A stretch of DNA of 64,000 nucleotides from Thiovibrio frasassiensis (lineage in GTDB: Bacteria; Desulfobacterota; Desulfobulbia; Desulfobulbales; Desulfurivibrionaceae): positions 2,509,530-2,573,529 of the forward strand of contig NZ_JAPHEH010000001.1 of NCBI RefSeq assembly GCF_029607905.1, read 5' to 3'. Below, piece by piece: positions 25,701 through 34,323 of this stretch. The number at the start of each line of letters is the position of its first letter. Position 1 is the stretch's first letter. The notes below the pieces were generated by a model. The model worked only from the letters and a program-made list of their open reading frames with translations. It did no database searches and was not told where the DNA came from. The translations under genes were made by a program, and so were the position numbers.

Positions 25701-26696
25701 ATGAAACGATCAGTAACCAATCTTGCTCTCGCCCTGTGCCTTTCTCCGCTTCTCATGCAGTGCGCCGCAGAAAAAGATGTCCGGGGCCTCGACATGCGGG
25801 TCCGCACCGCGGATACAAAAATCGCGGAGATGGAGAATGTTGTCACCGCCATGAAAAATCAGCGCGGTTCCCAGGCTGAGCTCGCGAATCAGCTCGATCA
25901 ACTCAAGTCGCGCCTCCTGCAGCTTGAAGCGCGGGTGGAAGAAAAAAATATCCAAGCGCGAAAACTGCAGGAAGAACAGGCGGCATTGAAACAAACCACC
26001 AATAGCCAGCTTGAACAGCTGCGCAGCCAAGTGGCGGAACTAACCGGCAAGATAACCGGCGTCAACGCCCAGGTTGCTTCCGTCTCCGACGATTTCAGTC
26101 GCATCCAGGAAACCCGGGCCAAAGAAGCAGCGGATCGAGCCACCAGTGCAGCCAAGGCTGCGGAAGAAGCGCGCAAAAAAGCGGACTCAGCCAGCAGCGG
26201 GCCGCGCACCATCGAACCTGAACAAACCAAGAAAAAGCCGGGGAAAAACGAGGAAGCGTCTAAGCACGAAGAAACCGCAAAACCGGCGGCTGAGAAAACC
26301 GAGAGCCAGGCCCCAGAGACAAACACCAGCGACACCCTTTACAATAAGGGACTGGCCGCCTACAAGGCGAATAAATACAAGGATGCGTACAACGCCTTTT
26401 CGAATTACCTGGAAAAAAACCGGACAGCGCCTCTGGCTCCCAACGCCCGATTCTGGCTGGGGGAATGCCTCTTCCAACAGAAAGAATTCGAGCTGGCCAT
26501 CCTGGAGTATCAGAAGGTAATCGCCGATTATCCCAAGAGCAACAAGGCTCCGGCCGCCCTGTACAAACAGGGCCAGGCCTTTGAGAAGCTTTCCGAGAAG
26601 GAAACGGCCAAGATCGTTTACAACAAGCTTCTTGCCGATTACCCGAAAAGCGAACAGGTTGAGATGACCCAGAAGCGGCTGAAAGCGCTGAAATAG
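25701..26696 (+). CDS. cpoB: CpoB/YbgF-like periplasmic TPR protein
   Basis: The protein has 331 residues: a signal peptide with a lipobox-like end (LLMQC, Cys20), a long coiled coil (~25-150), a charged low-complexity linker (~155-205) and TPR repeats at the C-terminus (~210-330; YNKGLAAYKANKYKDAYNAF and similar). CpoB coordinates the Tol system with peptidoglycan synthesis. A Gln before the lipobox Cys is unusual, so lipidation is uncertain. The ATG at 25701 follows AGGAGG. It is the last gene of the tol operon. Confidence 0.88.
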   Translation: MKRSVTNLALALCLSPLLMQCAAEKDVRGLDMRVRTADTKIAEMENVVTAMKNQRGSQAELANQLDQLKSRLLQLEARVEEKNIQARKLQEEQAALKQTTNSQLEQLRSQVAELTGKITGVNAQVASVSDDFSRIQETRAKEAADRATSAAKAAEEARKKADSASSGPRTIEPEQTKKKPGKNEEASKHEETAKPAAEKTESQAPETNTSDTLYNKGLAAYKANKYKDAYNAFSNYLEKNRTAPLAPNARFWLGECLFQQKEFELAILEYQKVIADYPKSNKAPAALYKQGQAFEKLSEKETAKIVYNKLLADYPKSEQVEMTQKRLKALK

Positions 26697-26740
26697 AAAA
26701 CGCCCCCGCAACAAGGGGCGCTTCCGGCAGAACACTCCAT

Positions 26741-26780
26741 AAAAAAAGGGCCCCGCAATGAAGCGGGGCCCTTTTTTTAT
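26741..26780. terminator. Bidirectional rho-independent terminator
   Basis: GGGCCCCGC (26748-26756) pairs with GCGGGGCCC (26763-26771) around AATGAA, with seven A's before and seven T's after. It ends both the tol operon on plus and ppsA on minus. Confidence 0.95.
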
Positions 26781-26797
26781 GCTTTTTTCAGAGAGAG

Positions 26798-29236
26798 TTA
26801 AGGATTGATCCCCATCTCCTTCTCCTTGGCGGCCACGGCCAAACGGGTCTTGACCGCAGTGTCCGGGATCAGGCTCATGGAGTCGATACCGCACTCGACC
26901 AGGAAGGTAGCGAACTCGGGGAAATCCGAAGGTCCCTGGCCGCAGATGCCGATTTTCTTCCCGCGCCGTTTGGCGGTGGCAATGACCATCTTGATCATCT
27001 CCTTGACCGCATCATCGCGCTCGTCGGCGACACCGGCGAGAAAACCGGAATCGCGGTCAAGGCCGTAGGTGAGCTGGGTCAGATCATTGGAACCGATGGA
27101 GAAGCCATCGAAAACATCGGCAAAGGCATCGGCCAGGATCACGTTGGAGGGGATCTCGCACATTACGTACACTTCCAGGCCATTCTCGCCCTGGACCAGA
27201 CCGCATTCCTTCATGACCTGGATAACCTTCTTGCCTTCCGCGGGGGTCCGGCAGAAGGGCACCATCAGCTTGATGTTGGTGAGCCCCATGTCGTTACGCG
27301 CCTTGAGCAACCCCTTGCACTCCAGCTCGAAGGCCGGACGGTACTTGGGATCATAATAACGGGAGGCGCCACGCCAGCCGATCATCGGGTTCTCCTCGTG
27401 CGGCTCATAAAAGGTGCCGCCGGTGAGATTGGCGTATTCGTTGGACTTGAAGTCGGAGAGACGCACAATAACATCCTTGGGATAGAAACCGGCAGCGATG
27501 CGGCCCACGCCCTCGGCAACCTTGTCGATAAAAAACTGTTTCTTATCCGCATAAGCGGTGGTCTTCTTGTCGATCAAGCGAACCACTGCCTGCTTTTCCG
27601 GATCAGGAGAGCTCTTCAGCTCTTCGTAGTTGAACAGGGCCAGGGGATGAATGCCGATATGGGAGTTGATGACGAACTCTTCCCGGGCCAGGCCAACGCC
27701 GTCATTGGGAATCTGGCACTCGGTGAAGGCTTTCTCCGGAATGGCCAGGTTCATCATGATTTTGGTTTTGGTCTTGGGCAGGTTGCCGAGGTCGAGACGA
27801 TCGATTTCAAACTTCAACAATCCCTCATAGACCAAGCCCTTCTCGCCCTCTGCCGAGGAAACCGTGATCTCCTGGCCGTTCTTGATCTTCTTGGAACCGT
27901 CGCCGGTCCCGATGACGCAGGGAATACCCAGCTCACGGGAAATAATCGCCGCATGACAGGTCCGGCCGCCACGGTTGGTGACGATGGCCGAAGCAATCTT
28001 CATGATCGGCTCCCAGTCGGGATCGGTCATGTCGGTAACCAGCACCTGCCCCTTCTTAAAGCTGTGGATATCGACCACGGCGGCAATAACATTGGCCTCG
28101 CCCTGGCCGATCTTGGTGCCGACCGCCAAACCTTCAACCAGAACCTTGCCCTTTTCCTGCAGCTTATAGGTTTCGATGGTACCCTTCGAAGCTTGGGAAT
28201 GCACGGTTTCGGGACGGGCCTGCACGATAAAGAGCTTGCCGGTACCCACGTTCACGCCGTCGCCGTCCTTGGCCCATTCGATATCCATGCCCTTGCCGTA
28301 ATGATCCTCGATGATACAGGCCCACTTGGCAAGCTGAAGAATTTCATCGTCATTGATCACATACATGCCGCGCTCTTCCGGCGTGGTGTTGATCGTTTTG
28401 ACCGGCTCTTCGGTATTGGGATCGTTGTCGTAGATCATCTTGATTTCTTTGCTGCCGATGGTCTTGCCAACGATGGGACGCTTGCCCTCTTTGAGGGTCG
28501 GCTTGAAAACGTAGAACTCATCGGGATTGACCGCACCCTGAACCACGGTTTCGCCCAAGCCCCAGGCGCCGGTGATAAAAACCGCATCCTCGAAACCGCT
28601 TTCCGTATCGATGGAAAACAAAACACCGGATGAGGCGGAATCGCTGCGCGCCATCTTCTGGACCACGATGGAGAGATAGACGTCGAACTGGCCGAACCCC
28701 TTGTCGTGCCGATAGGAGATGGCCCGATCGGTGAAAAGGCTGGCAAAACAGCGGCGGCAGGCATCAATGAGCTGCTCCGGGCCGCGGATATTCAGATAGG
28801 TTTCCTGCTGGCCGGCAAAGGAGGCGTCCGGCAGATCCTCGGCAGTGGCGGAAGAACGCACGGCCACGTCAACACTGGGCCCATACATCTCTTCCATCTT
28901 CTTGTAAGTATCAAGGATCGCCGTGCGCAGATCCTCGGGAAACTCGGCGGTGCGGATGATGTTCCGCGCTTTCTCGCCGCGGGCCTGGAGATTGCGAAGA
29001 TCATGGGTGTCCAGGTCGGCCAGGGCATCTTCAATGGCCTGGGCGATCCCGGCGGTTTTCAACAGATGCTGATAGGCATAGGCGGTGATGGCAAAGCCGT
29101 TCGGGACATCAACACCTTTAGAGGTAAGCTTCTGATGCATTTCGCCCAAAGATGCATTCTTGCCGCCGACCAGCGGTACATCCTCAATACCGATATCATC
29201 AAACCAGAGAATGAAAGCCTCGTCATGTTTACCCAT
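26798..29236 (-). CDS. ppsA: Phosphoenolpyruvate synthase
   Basis: This 812-residue enzyme converts pyruvate, ATP and water to PEP, AMP and phosphate for gluconeogenesis. It has the N-terminal ATP-grasp domain (VGGKNASLGEM; VRSSATAEDLPDASFAGQQET), the central phosphohistidine domain (GGRTCHAAIISRELGIPCVIG) and the C-terminal PEP-binding barrel (EFVINSHIGIHPLA; GSNDLTQLTYGLDRDSG). The order and length fit PpsA rather than pyruvate phosphate dikinase. A strong promoter lies 65 bases upstream. Confidence 0.97.
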   Translation of the reverse strand: MGKHDEAFILWFDDIGIEDVPLVGGKNASLGEMHQKLTSKGVDVPNGFAITAYAYQHLLKTAGIAQAIEDALADLDTHDLRNLQARGEKARNIIRTAEFPEDLRTAILDTYKKMEEMYGPSVDVAVRSSATAEDLPDASFAGQQETYLNIRGPEQLIDACRRCFASLFTDRAISYRHDKGFGQFDVYLSIVVQKMARSDSASSGVLFSIDTESGFEDAVFITGAWGLGETVVQGAVNPDEFYVFKPTLKEGKRPIVGKTIGSKEIKMIYDNDPNTEEPVKTINTTPEERGMYVINDDEILQLAKWACIIEDHYGKGMDIEWAKDGDGVNVGTGKLFIVQARPETVHSQASKGTIETYKLQEKGKVLVEGLAVGTKIGQGEANVIAAVVDIHSFKKGQVLVTDMTDPDWEPIMKIASAIVTNRGGRTCHAAIISRELGIPCVIGTGDGSKKIKNGQEITVSSAEGEKGLVYEGLLKFEIDRLDLGNLPKTKTKIMMNLAIPEKAFTECQIPNDGVGLAREEFVINSHIGIHPLALFNYEELKSSPDPEKQAVVRLIDKKTTAYADKKQFFIDKVAEGVGRIAAGFYPKDVIVRLSDFKSNEYANLTGGTFYEPHEENPMIGWRGASRYYDPKYRPAFELECKGLLKARNDMGLTNIKLMVPFCRTPAEGKKVIQVMKECGLVQGENGLEVYVMCEIPSNVILADAFADVFDGFSIGSNDLTQLTYGLDRDSGFLAGVADERDDAVKEMIKMVIATAKRRGKKIGICGQGPSDFPEFATFLVECGIDSMSLIPDTAVKTRLAVAAKEKEMGINP

Positions 29237-29300
29237 TGTGTTCTGCTCCCTAATTATTTATTTACAACGAATGAATTTGCAACAGTAATCACGCCAGCAT

Positions 29301-29329
29301 TGTATAGCGAATCTTGCCTTTCGGGTCAA
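29301..29329 (-). promoter_or_regulatory. Sigma-70 promoter of ppsA
   Basis: On minus, TTGACC (complement of 29324-29329) and TATACA (complement of 29301-29306) are 17 bases apart, an ideal spacing. They would start ppsA transcription about 60 bases before its ATG. Confidence 0.8.
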
Positions 29330-29373
29330 TCGAAACCTGCCCAAACGGCAAAAAAATGACCAAAATTGAGCCG

Positions 29374-29401
29374 TTGCCAGCACATGCTTTTTTAGTATAA
29401 C
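29374..29401 (+). promoter_or_regulatory. Sigma-70 promoter of the phosphohexomutase gene
   Basis: TTGCCA (29374-29379) and TATAAC (29396-29401) are 16 bases apart, giving a start site about 55 bases before the gene's ATG at 29462. It does not overlap the ppsA promoter. Confidence 0.75.
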
Positions 29402-29461
29402 ATAATTTCAAATACAGATATTTTTTTGTTCTTTTCCTCTTCCGCAAGCAAAGGGTCCTCC

Positions 29462-31189
29462 ATGTTCAGCAAAAACATCGATCTTCTTTTTAAAGAGCAT
29501 CTTTCCCCCAACAACCATGCGGCCAGCGACTATTTCTCCCTCATCAAAAAACTGGTCGGCCTGAAAAACAACGAGGCTCCCGACTCAGCAGAATTTCACC
29601 AGGCAAACGAAGCCATCGCCCGGGCATATGGCCTAGTAGAGGATGAGATCCGCACCAACACCAATCCCCCAAGCAAAGAGGTCTCCTTCGGCACCTCCGG
29701 CTGGCGCGGGATCATCGGCAAGGATATCTCCCTCTATACCGTCTCCCTGGTGACCCAGGGTATCGTTGCCATGTACCGCAACCTGGACCAGGATAAAACC
29801 CTGGCTCCCGCTCTGGGGGTCAGCAGTTTCAGCGAGGCGCAACAACGGGGCGCCGTACTCGGCTTTGACAACCGCTTCGGCGGCCGGCTCATGGCTCAGC
29901 GGGTCATCGAGGTCTTGACCTCCAACGGCATCACCGTCCACTATGCCCACGAGGCGACCACCGGCACCCTCTCCGCCGCAGTACTCATCTTGCAGGCCGC
30001 ATTTTCCATCAATCTCACCCCCAGCCATAACCCCCTGGAATATGCCGGCTTCAAATTCAATGCCGCCGATGCAGGGCCCGCCGCCTCGGAGATCACCAAC
30101 AGGATCACGGAAAACGCTCGCCAACTCATCGCCGCAGGCAAAAACCCGATACTGAGCCCGGATCCAACCCAGGTGCAACAATGCGATGCCCTCGCTTGCT
30201 GGCAGGAGCTGGTGGCCAGGGGCGCTTCCCGCCACGGCCTGAACTACAGGGAAATCATTGCCGCCTTCCATAGTGCCAAAGACTGCGTGGTGGCAGTGGA
30301 CTGCGTGCACGGAGCCAGCCGGGTGCACATGCGCGGGCTCTTCGGCAATCAACCCTCGGAGCGACTCCTGCTTTTCCGGGAGCAAGCAGACCCCACCTTC
30401 GGCGGCGTCGCACCGGAGCCCTCCTCCACCAACATGCAGCAGGTGATGACCACCCTGCAGCAGCGGCCGGAACCGCTCAAGCTCGGGGTGATCATCGACC
30501 CAGACGCCGACCGCATCCGTTTCACCGACGGCACCGTCGAGATCGACATGAACCTTTTCGGGGGGATGGCCTTTCATTATCTCCATGAGAAAAAGGGCAA
30601 GCACGGCCTCGTAGCCAAGACCGTGGCGACCAGCAATTTTGCCAACGCCATTGCCAAGGGATTGCACGAGGAGATCTTTGAGCCGAAGGTAGGCTTCAAG
30701 GAGTTCAAGCCGGTGATCGGCAAGGCGCTGGTCTGCTTCGAAGAATCGGACGGCATCTCGGTGGTCGGCCACACCCCGGAAAAAGACGCCTACATCGGCC
30801 TGATCCTCGCCCTGGACATGATGCTCAGCCTGAAAAAGAATCTCGGCGAGTATCTCAGCGAGATCCAGGCGGAATACGGCTACTATTACCCGGGCAAGGG
30901 CGGGGTCGAGGTAAGCCGGCAGGGTAAAGCGCTGCTAGACACCTTGGCCGGACTGGAAAAATACGGGGTCGGGACCGTGCTTGATATTGGCGGAGAACCA
31001 AAGAAGATCACCGAGGTCATCACCATTGACGGCAGGAAGATGATTCTCGAAGACAACAGCTGGCTGATGATCAGGCCCTCGGGCACCGAACCCAAGGTGC
31101 GCTTTTATGTCGAGGCGAGAAGCGAAGCGGGCAAGGATGGGTTGTTTGCTGCGGCCAAGGGGATGCTTGGAGAGATCGGGCTTCTTTGA
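29462..31189 (+). CDS. Phosphoglucomutase/phosphomannomutase family protein
   Basis: This 575-residue enzyme of the alpha-D-phosphohexomutase superfamily interconverts sugar 1- and 6-phosphates. The four active-site motifs are present: phosphoserine Ser188 (LTPSHNP), the metal loop DPDADR, the sugar loop FEESDG and the phosphate-binding RPSGTEP. I chose the ATG at 29462, after AAAGG with eight bases between, over the ATG at 29426. With divergent ppsA it forms a carbohydrate-synthesis pair. Whether glucose or mannose is the main substrate cannot be read from the sequence. Confidence 0.93.
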   Translation: MFSKNIDLLFKEHLSPNNHAASDYFSLIKKLVGLKNNEAPDSAEFHQANEAIARAYGLVEDEIRTNTNPPSKEVSFGTSGWRGIIGKDISLYTVSLVTQGIVAMYRNLDQDKTLAPALGVSSFSEAQQRGAVLGFDNRFGGRLMAQRVIEVLTSNGITVHYAHEATTGTLSAAVLILQAAFSINLTPSHNPLEYAGFKFNAADAGPAASEITNRITENARQLIAAGKNPILSPDPTQVQQCDALACWQELVARGASRHGLNYREIIAAFHSAKDCVVAVDCVHGASRVHMRGLFGNQPSERLLLFREQADPTFGGVAPEPSSTNMQQVMTTLQQRPEPLKLGVIIDPDADRIRFTDGTVEIDMNLFGGMAFHYLHEKKGKHGLVAKTVATSNFANAIAKGLHEEIFEPKVGFKEFKPVIGKALVCFEESDGISVVGHTPEKDAYIGLILALDMMLSLKKNLGEYLSEIQAEYGYYYPGKGGVEVSRQGKALLDTLAGLEKYGVGTVLDIGGEPKKITEVITIDGRKMILEDNSWLMIRPSGTEPKVRFYVEARSEAGKDGLFAAAKGMLGEIGLL

Positions 31190-31283
31190 AAAGGCACCGC
31201 GCCTGGAGGGGTCTGATTACAAACGATTAACACAAGCACCGAGGATTGAGAAACATGACACGTTGCTTTCCCCTGTTGAGCGT

Positions 31284-31309
31284 GGTACTCTGGTACTCAA
31301 TTAAGTACC
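31284..31309 (+). promoter_or_regulatory. Operator of toxin-antitoxin module 1
   Basis: GGTACTC occurs at 31284-31290 and 31292-31298, and AGTACC (31304-31309) is an inverted half-site to the second copy. The cluster ends 16 bases before the antitoxin start and probably binds the antitoxin or the toxin-antitoxin complex. Confidence 0.6.
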
Positions 31310-31325
31310 AAAAAGGAGCCATCAA

Positions 31326-31589
31326 ATGAATACCATCCCTGCCCAGGAGATTAAGCGCCGCGGTATCGCTGCGGTGGATGATTGCATTGCCAAAGGCGAT
31401 CTTCATGTGATCCGCAACAATCAACCGCAATACGTGGTGATTTCCGAGGATCGCTACCAAGCCTTGCTGGAGGCGGAGGACGAGGCGCACACGGCGCGGG
31501 TGCTGGCCTCGCTGGAAGACCTGCGCGCCGGCAGAGTGCAACGCGGCACCGCTGCGGAGTTGCTGAAAGAACTGGACGCAGAAGGTTGA
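31326..31589 (+). CDS. Phd/YefM-like antitoxin
   Basis: This 87-residue protein has the N-terminal DNA-binding part of Phd/YefM antitoxins (IPAQEIKRRGIAAVDDCIAKG... YVVISEDRYQALLEAE) and a charged C-terminal tail expected to wrap the toxin. The gene follows AAAAGGAG. It is three bases upstream of its toxin. Together they form type II toxin-antitoxin module 1. Confidence 0.82.
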   Translation: MNTIPAQEIKRRGIAAVDDCIAKGDLHVIRNNQPQYVVISEDRYQALLEAEDEAHTARVLASLEDLRAGRVQRGTAAELLKELDAEG

Positions 31590-31592
31590 TGC

Positions 31593-31868
31593 ATGTACAC
31601 CCTCGTCTGGACCTCCGGCTTCACCCGCTCGGCCCGGAAGTTTCTCACACAACACCAGCACTTGCGGGAAAAATTCGCAGCGATTCTCAGTGATCTGGAG
31701 CGCGATCCCTTTCAGCCCCATCTTCGCTACCACCACCTTGGCGGCAAGCTACAGGGAGTGCAGGCAATCAGCATCACCTCCAGCTACCGCCTTACCCTGA
31801 CCATCCTGATTTCAGAGCAAGAAATTATCCTGCTTGATGTCGGCAGCCATGACGAGGTGTATCGGTAA
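31593..31868 (+). CDS. RelE/YafQ-like toxin
   Basis: This 91-residue protein of the RelE superfamily has an N-terminal helical part (SGFTRSARKFL) and a C-terminal sheet (GKLQGVQAISITSSYRLTLTI, IILLDVGSHDEVYR). The His/Asp/Glu near the end (GSHDEVY) are typical of this group, which cuts mRNA at the ribosome. The gene looks intact. Confidence 0.82.
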   Translation: MYTLVWTSGFTRSARKFLTQHQHLREKFAAILSDLERDPFQPHLRYHHLGGKLQGVQAISITSSYRLTLTILISEQEIILLDVGSHDEVYR

Positions 31869-31908
31869 GAGGTGCGCCCGGAGGTGTTGCTCTGCTCTAA
31901 ACAAAAAA

Positions 31909-31921
31909 GAGGGATGTCCCC
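31909..31921. repeat. GGGATGTCCC palindrome (left of module 2)
   Basis: GAGGGATGTCCCC contains the near-palindrome GGGATGTCCC at 31911-31920. A second copy at 32620-32629 lies just after the second toxin-antitoxin pair, so the pair is bracketed. Confidence 0.5.
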
Positions 31922-31971
31922 GTTTTCTCTGTACGCCTCCCCCCTGCGATTACTCTTGGCCCTTCTCTAAA

Positions 31972-32005
31972 TTGATGCTATATTAGACATCAAATACAGC
32001 ATCAA
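31972..32005 (+). promoter_or_regulatory. Operator of toxin-antitoxin module 2
   Basis: TTGATGCT (31972-31979) and AGCATCAA (31998-32005) form an inverted repeat, with a further half-site ACATCAA at 31987-31993. The cluster ends 20 bases before the antitoxin start and is AT-rich, so it probably overlaps the promoter. Confidence 0.65.
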
Positions 32006-32025
32006 TCTATACTCGGAGATCACCC

Positions 32026-32271
32026 ATGGACACTATTTTTTCCAACACCACGGTAAGCGTGACAGAGCTGAAACGCAATTTTGCCGACATTCTCAAGCAA
32101 GCCGACGAGTGCCCTGTGGCCATTCTGAATCACAACCGGCCCGAAGCATATCTTCTTCCTGCCGCTTACTACGAAAGACTGATGGCATATCTTGAAGACC
32201 TGGAAGACGCCAAGCTGGTTAGGGAACGTGCCGACGGGCCTTTTGTCGAGGTGAGCCTTGACGAGTTATAG
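32026..32271 (+). CDS. Phd/YefM antitoxin
   Basis: This 81-residue antitoxin has the Phd/YefM N-terminus (VSVTELKRNFADILKQADECPVAILNHNRPEAYLLP) and an acidic tail. The start at 32026 follows CGGAGA. Its end overlaps the toxin gene by 14 bases. It is part of toxin-antitoxin module 2. Confidence 0.87.
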   Translation: MDTIFSNTTVSVTELKRNFADILKQADECPVAILNHNRPEAYLLPAAYYERLMAYLEDLEDAKLVRERADGPFVEVSLDEL

Positions 32272-32557
32272 GCTGCGCTTTCACAAGCTGGCCTTAGCTG
32301 AATGGCATAAAGTGGACGGTAGCCTCCGCGAACCGCTTAAGAAAAAACTGACCGAACGGCTAAAAAATCCGAGAATCCCCTCCGCCGCACTCTCAGGGAT
32401 GCCGGACTACTACAAGATCAAACTGCGTAGCGCCGGATATCGCTTGGTCTATCGTGTGGACGATGATGTTGTTTTCGTGACCGTCATCACCGTAGGCAAG
32501 CGCGACAAGCAGACAGTCTACGAGACGGCTCAATCACGCATCAACAACAACCCATAA
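32258..32557 (+). CDS. RelE toxin
   Basis: This 99-residue RelE-family mRNA interferase has the helical N-terminus (FHKLALAEWHKVDGSLREPLKKKL) and the core (DYYKIKLRSAGYRLVYRVDDD...VITVGKRDKQTVYE). The arginines and the final Tyr match catalytic positions of RelE. The start is a TTG at 32258 preceded by GAGGTGA, inside the antitoxin gene, so translation is coupled. Confidence 0.87.
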   Translation: MTSYRLRFHKLALAEWHKVDGSLREPLKKKLTERLKNPRIPSAALSGMPDYYKIKLRSAGYRLVYRVDDDVVFVTVITVGKRDKQTVYETAQSRINNNP

Positions 32558-32619
32558 TTTAAGCAATCTTGCTCGCCTGACACTGCCGAAAGTGCTCACA
32601 GACCTGCTAAATAAACTGG

Positions 32620-32629
32620 GGGATGTCCC
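32620..32629. repeat. GGGATGTCCC palindrome (right of module 2)
   Basis: This second copy of the GGGATGTCCC element lies between the RelE gene and vsr, in the same orientation as the copy at 31911-31920. Confidence 0.5.
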
Positions 32630-32683
32630 TTAAAAAGATGAACCCGATTCCATGCCATTACTGATAGGCAAAGAAGCAAGCTT

Positions 32684-33112
32684 TTGGTTGACACTCTTTC
32701 TCTAAAAGAACGAAGCGAGCGTATGTCTAGGATTCGAGGCAAGGATTCGAATCCGGAAATGAAATTGCGTCGTCTTGTTCATGGGTTAGGTTTCCGTTAT
32801 CGTCTGCACGTCAAAAATCTCCCAGGGAAGCCAGATTTGGTTTTCCCTGCAAGACATGCGGTAATCTTCATGCACGGATGTTTTTGGCATCGGCACGAAG
32901 GATGCAAACTCGCAAGATTACCAAAATCCAAGCTCGATTTTTGGGAGGAAAAGCTGGAGACAAACAGACAGCGAGACCTTTCTCATCATCAACAATTGCT
33001 TGAGTTGGGGTGGAACGTTCTGGTAGTGTGGGAGTGCCAGTTAGGCGACCCGGTTAATGTCTCTCGCATCATACAGGAATTCCTTAATCCATTTAAAGGC
33101 AGGAAAAAATGA
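32684..33112 (+). CDS. vsr: Very short patch repair endonuclease
   Basis: This 142-residue Vsr nicks next to T:G mismatches that arise when 5-methylcytosine deaminates. The catalytic Asp is in GKPDLVFP, and the His and zinc ligands are in FMHGCFWHRHEGC and VVWECQL. The start is probably the TTG at 32684, since the N-terminus (TLSLKERSERMSRIRGKD) looks native; the ATG at 32723 would cut it. It overlaps the methyltransferase gene by four bases, so the two are made together and Vsr probably corrects the damage caused by that methylation. Confidence 0.92.
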   Translation: MVDTLSLKERSERMSRIRGKDSNPEMKLRRLVHGLGFRYRLHVKNLPGKPDLVFPARHAVIFMHGCFWHRHEGCKLARLPKSKLDFWEEKLETNRQRDLSHHQQLLELGWNVLVVWECQLGDPVNVSRIIQEFLNPFKGRKK

Positions 33113-34323
33113 AATCAGTCGAGCTTTTCGCGGGCGCGGGTGGTCTCGCCATGGGAGTTTCCCTGGCTGGATTTGAGTCTCTGGCTGTAGTGGAATGGGA
33201 CAAATGGGCCTGTGACACTATTAGGGAAAATCAACGGCGCGGTTTCCCGGTTGTTCGGGAGTGGCCACTTTGGGAAGGTGATGTACGAAATTTCGACTGG
33301 GCATCAATTCCTGAAGGAATCGAGCTTCTAGCCGGAGGACCACCTTGCCAACCATTTTCGTTGGCTGGCAAGCACAGGGCTTTCGGCGACAAACGTGACA
33401 TGTTCCCAGCAACCGTGGAAGCCGTTCGCAAGTTGCGCCCGAAATCCTTCATCGTCGAAAACGTGAAGGGGCTAACCCGCTCAAGCTTCGCCAACTATTA
33501 TCAATACATTCTCCTGCAGCTGGAATTTCCAGAGGTTGTGCGCAAGGACCGTGACAGTTGGCTGGAACACATGAAACGGCTCCAGGCAGAAAAAACCTCG
33601 GGAGCCCTGCACTTGTCCGGGCTGACGTACAACGTAGTCCCTACCTTGGTAACAGCGGCTGACTTCGGTATTCCACAAAAGCGCGAGCGTGTTTTCATTG
33701 TTGGTTTTCGTTCCGATCTGGGGATAAAGTGGTCGTTTCCGCGCACGACGCACAGCCTCGACGCCCTTTTATACTCCCAGTGGGTCACGGGAGAATATTG
33801 GGAACGCCACGGGATTTCAAGCAAGTCCCGTCCCGCGCTCCCGGCAAAGTTAAAAGGCAAGGTCCGTAAACTGGCCGACATGCTGTTTCCCCTTACAGAA
33901 CACCCTTGGAGAACGGTTCGGGATGCCTTGGTCGATATCCCCGACCCTCGGCAGTGCAATGACCTGGATTTCCTGAACCACAGCTTCCAAGGTGGTGCAA
34001 AGGTTTATCCTGGACACACCGGGAGTCCACTAGATTTGCCTGCCAAGACATTGAAAGCCGGAGATCATGGTGTCCCTGGCGGAGAAAACATGATGGTTCT
34101 CGAAAATGGAGATGTTCGCTACTTTACCGCAAGGGAATCAGCACGTCTGCAAACCTTTCCCGATGGATATGTTTTCCATGGTTCATGGTCGGAAATCATG
34201 CGCCAACTTGGCAATGCCGTACCTGTTGCCTTGGGACGCCGCGTGGCGGCGTCCGTTGCGGAACAGCTTGCCGAATCAGAGCTTCATAAACTGGCCCGCT
34301 CCAGAGGAAGGAACGTTGCATGA
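33109..34323 (+). CDS. DNA cytosine-5 methyltransferase
   Basis: This 404-residue C5-cytosine methyltransferase has motif I (LFAGAGGLAMG), motif IV with the catalytic Cys (GGPPCQPFSLAG), motif VI (FIVENVKG), motif VIII (QKRERVFIVGF), motif IX (RESARLQTFP) and motif X (GNAVPVALG). The target-recognition region lies between motifs VIII and IX (~230-330). It is overlapped by vsr on one side and the restriction gene on the other, so it is the protecting methylase of the system. Given the neighbouring Eco29kI-type enzyme, its target may be CCGCGG. Confidence 0.95.
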   Translation: MKSVELFAGAGGLAMGVSLAGFESLAVVEWDKWACDTIRENQRRGFPVVREWPLWEGDVRNFDWASIPEGIELLAGGPPCQPFSLAGKHRAFGDKRDMFPATVEAVRKLRPKSFIVENVKGLTRSSFANYYQYILLQLEFPEVVRKDRDSWLEHMKRLQAEKTSGALHLSGLTYNVVPTLVTAADFGIPQKRERVFIVGFRSDLGIKWSFPRTTHSLDALLYSQWVTGEYWERHGISSKSRPALPAKLKGKVRKLADMLFPLTEHPWRTVRDALVDIPDPRQCNDLDFLNHSFQGGAKVYPGHTGSPLDLPAKTLKAGDHGVPGGENMMVLENGDVRYFTARESARLQTFPDGYVFHGSWSEIMRQLGNAVPVALGRRVAASVAEQLAESELHKLARSRGRNVA

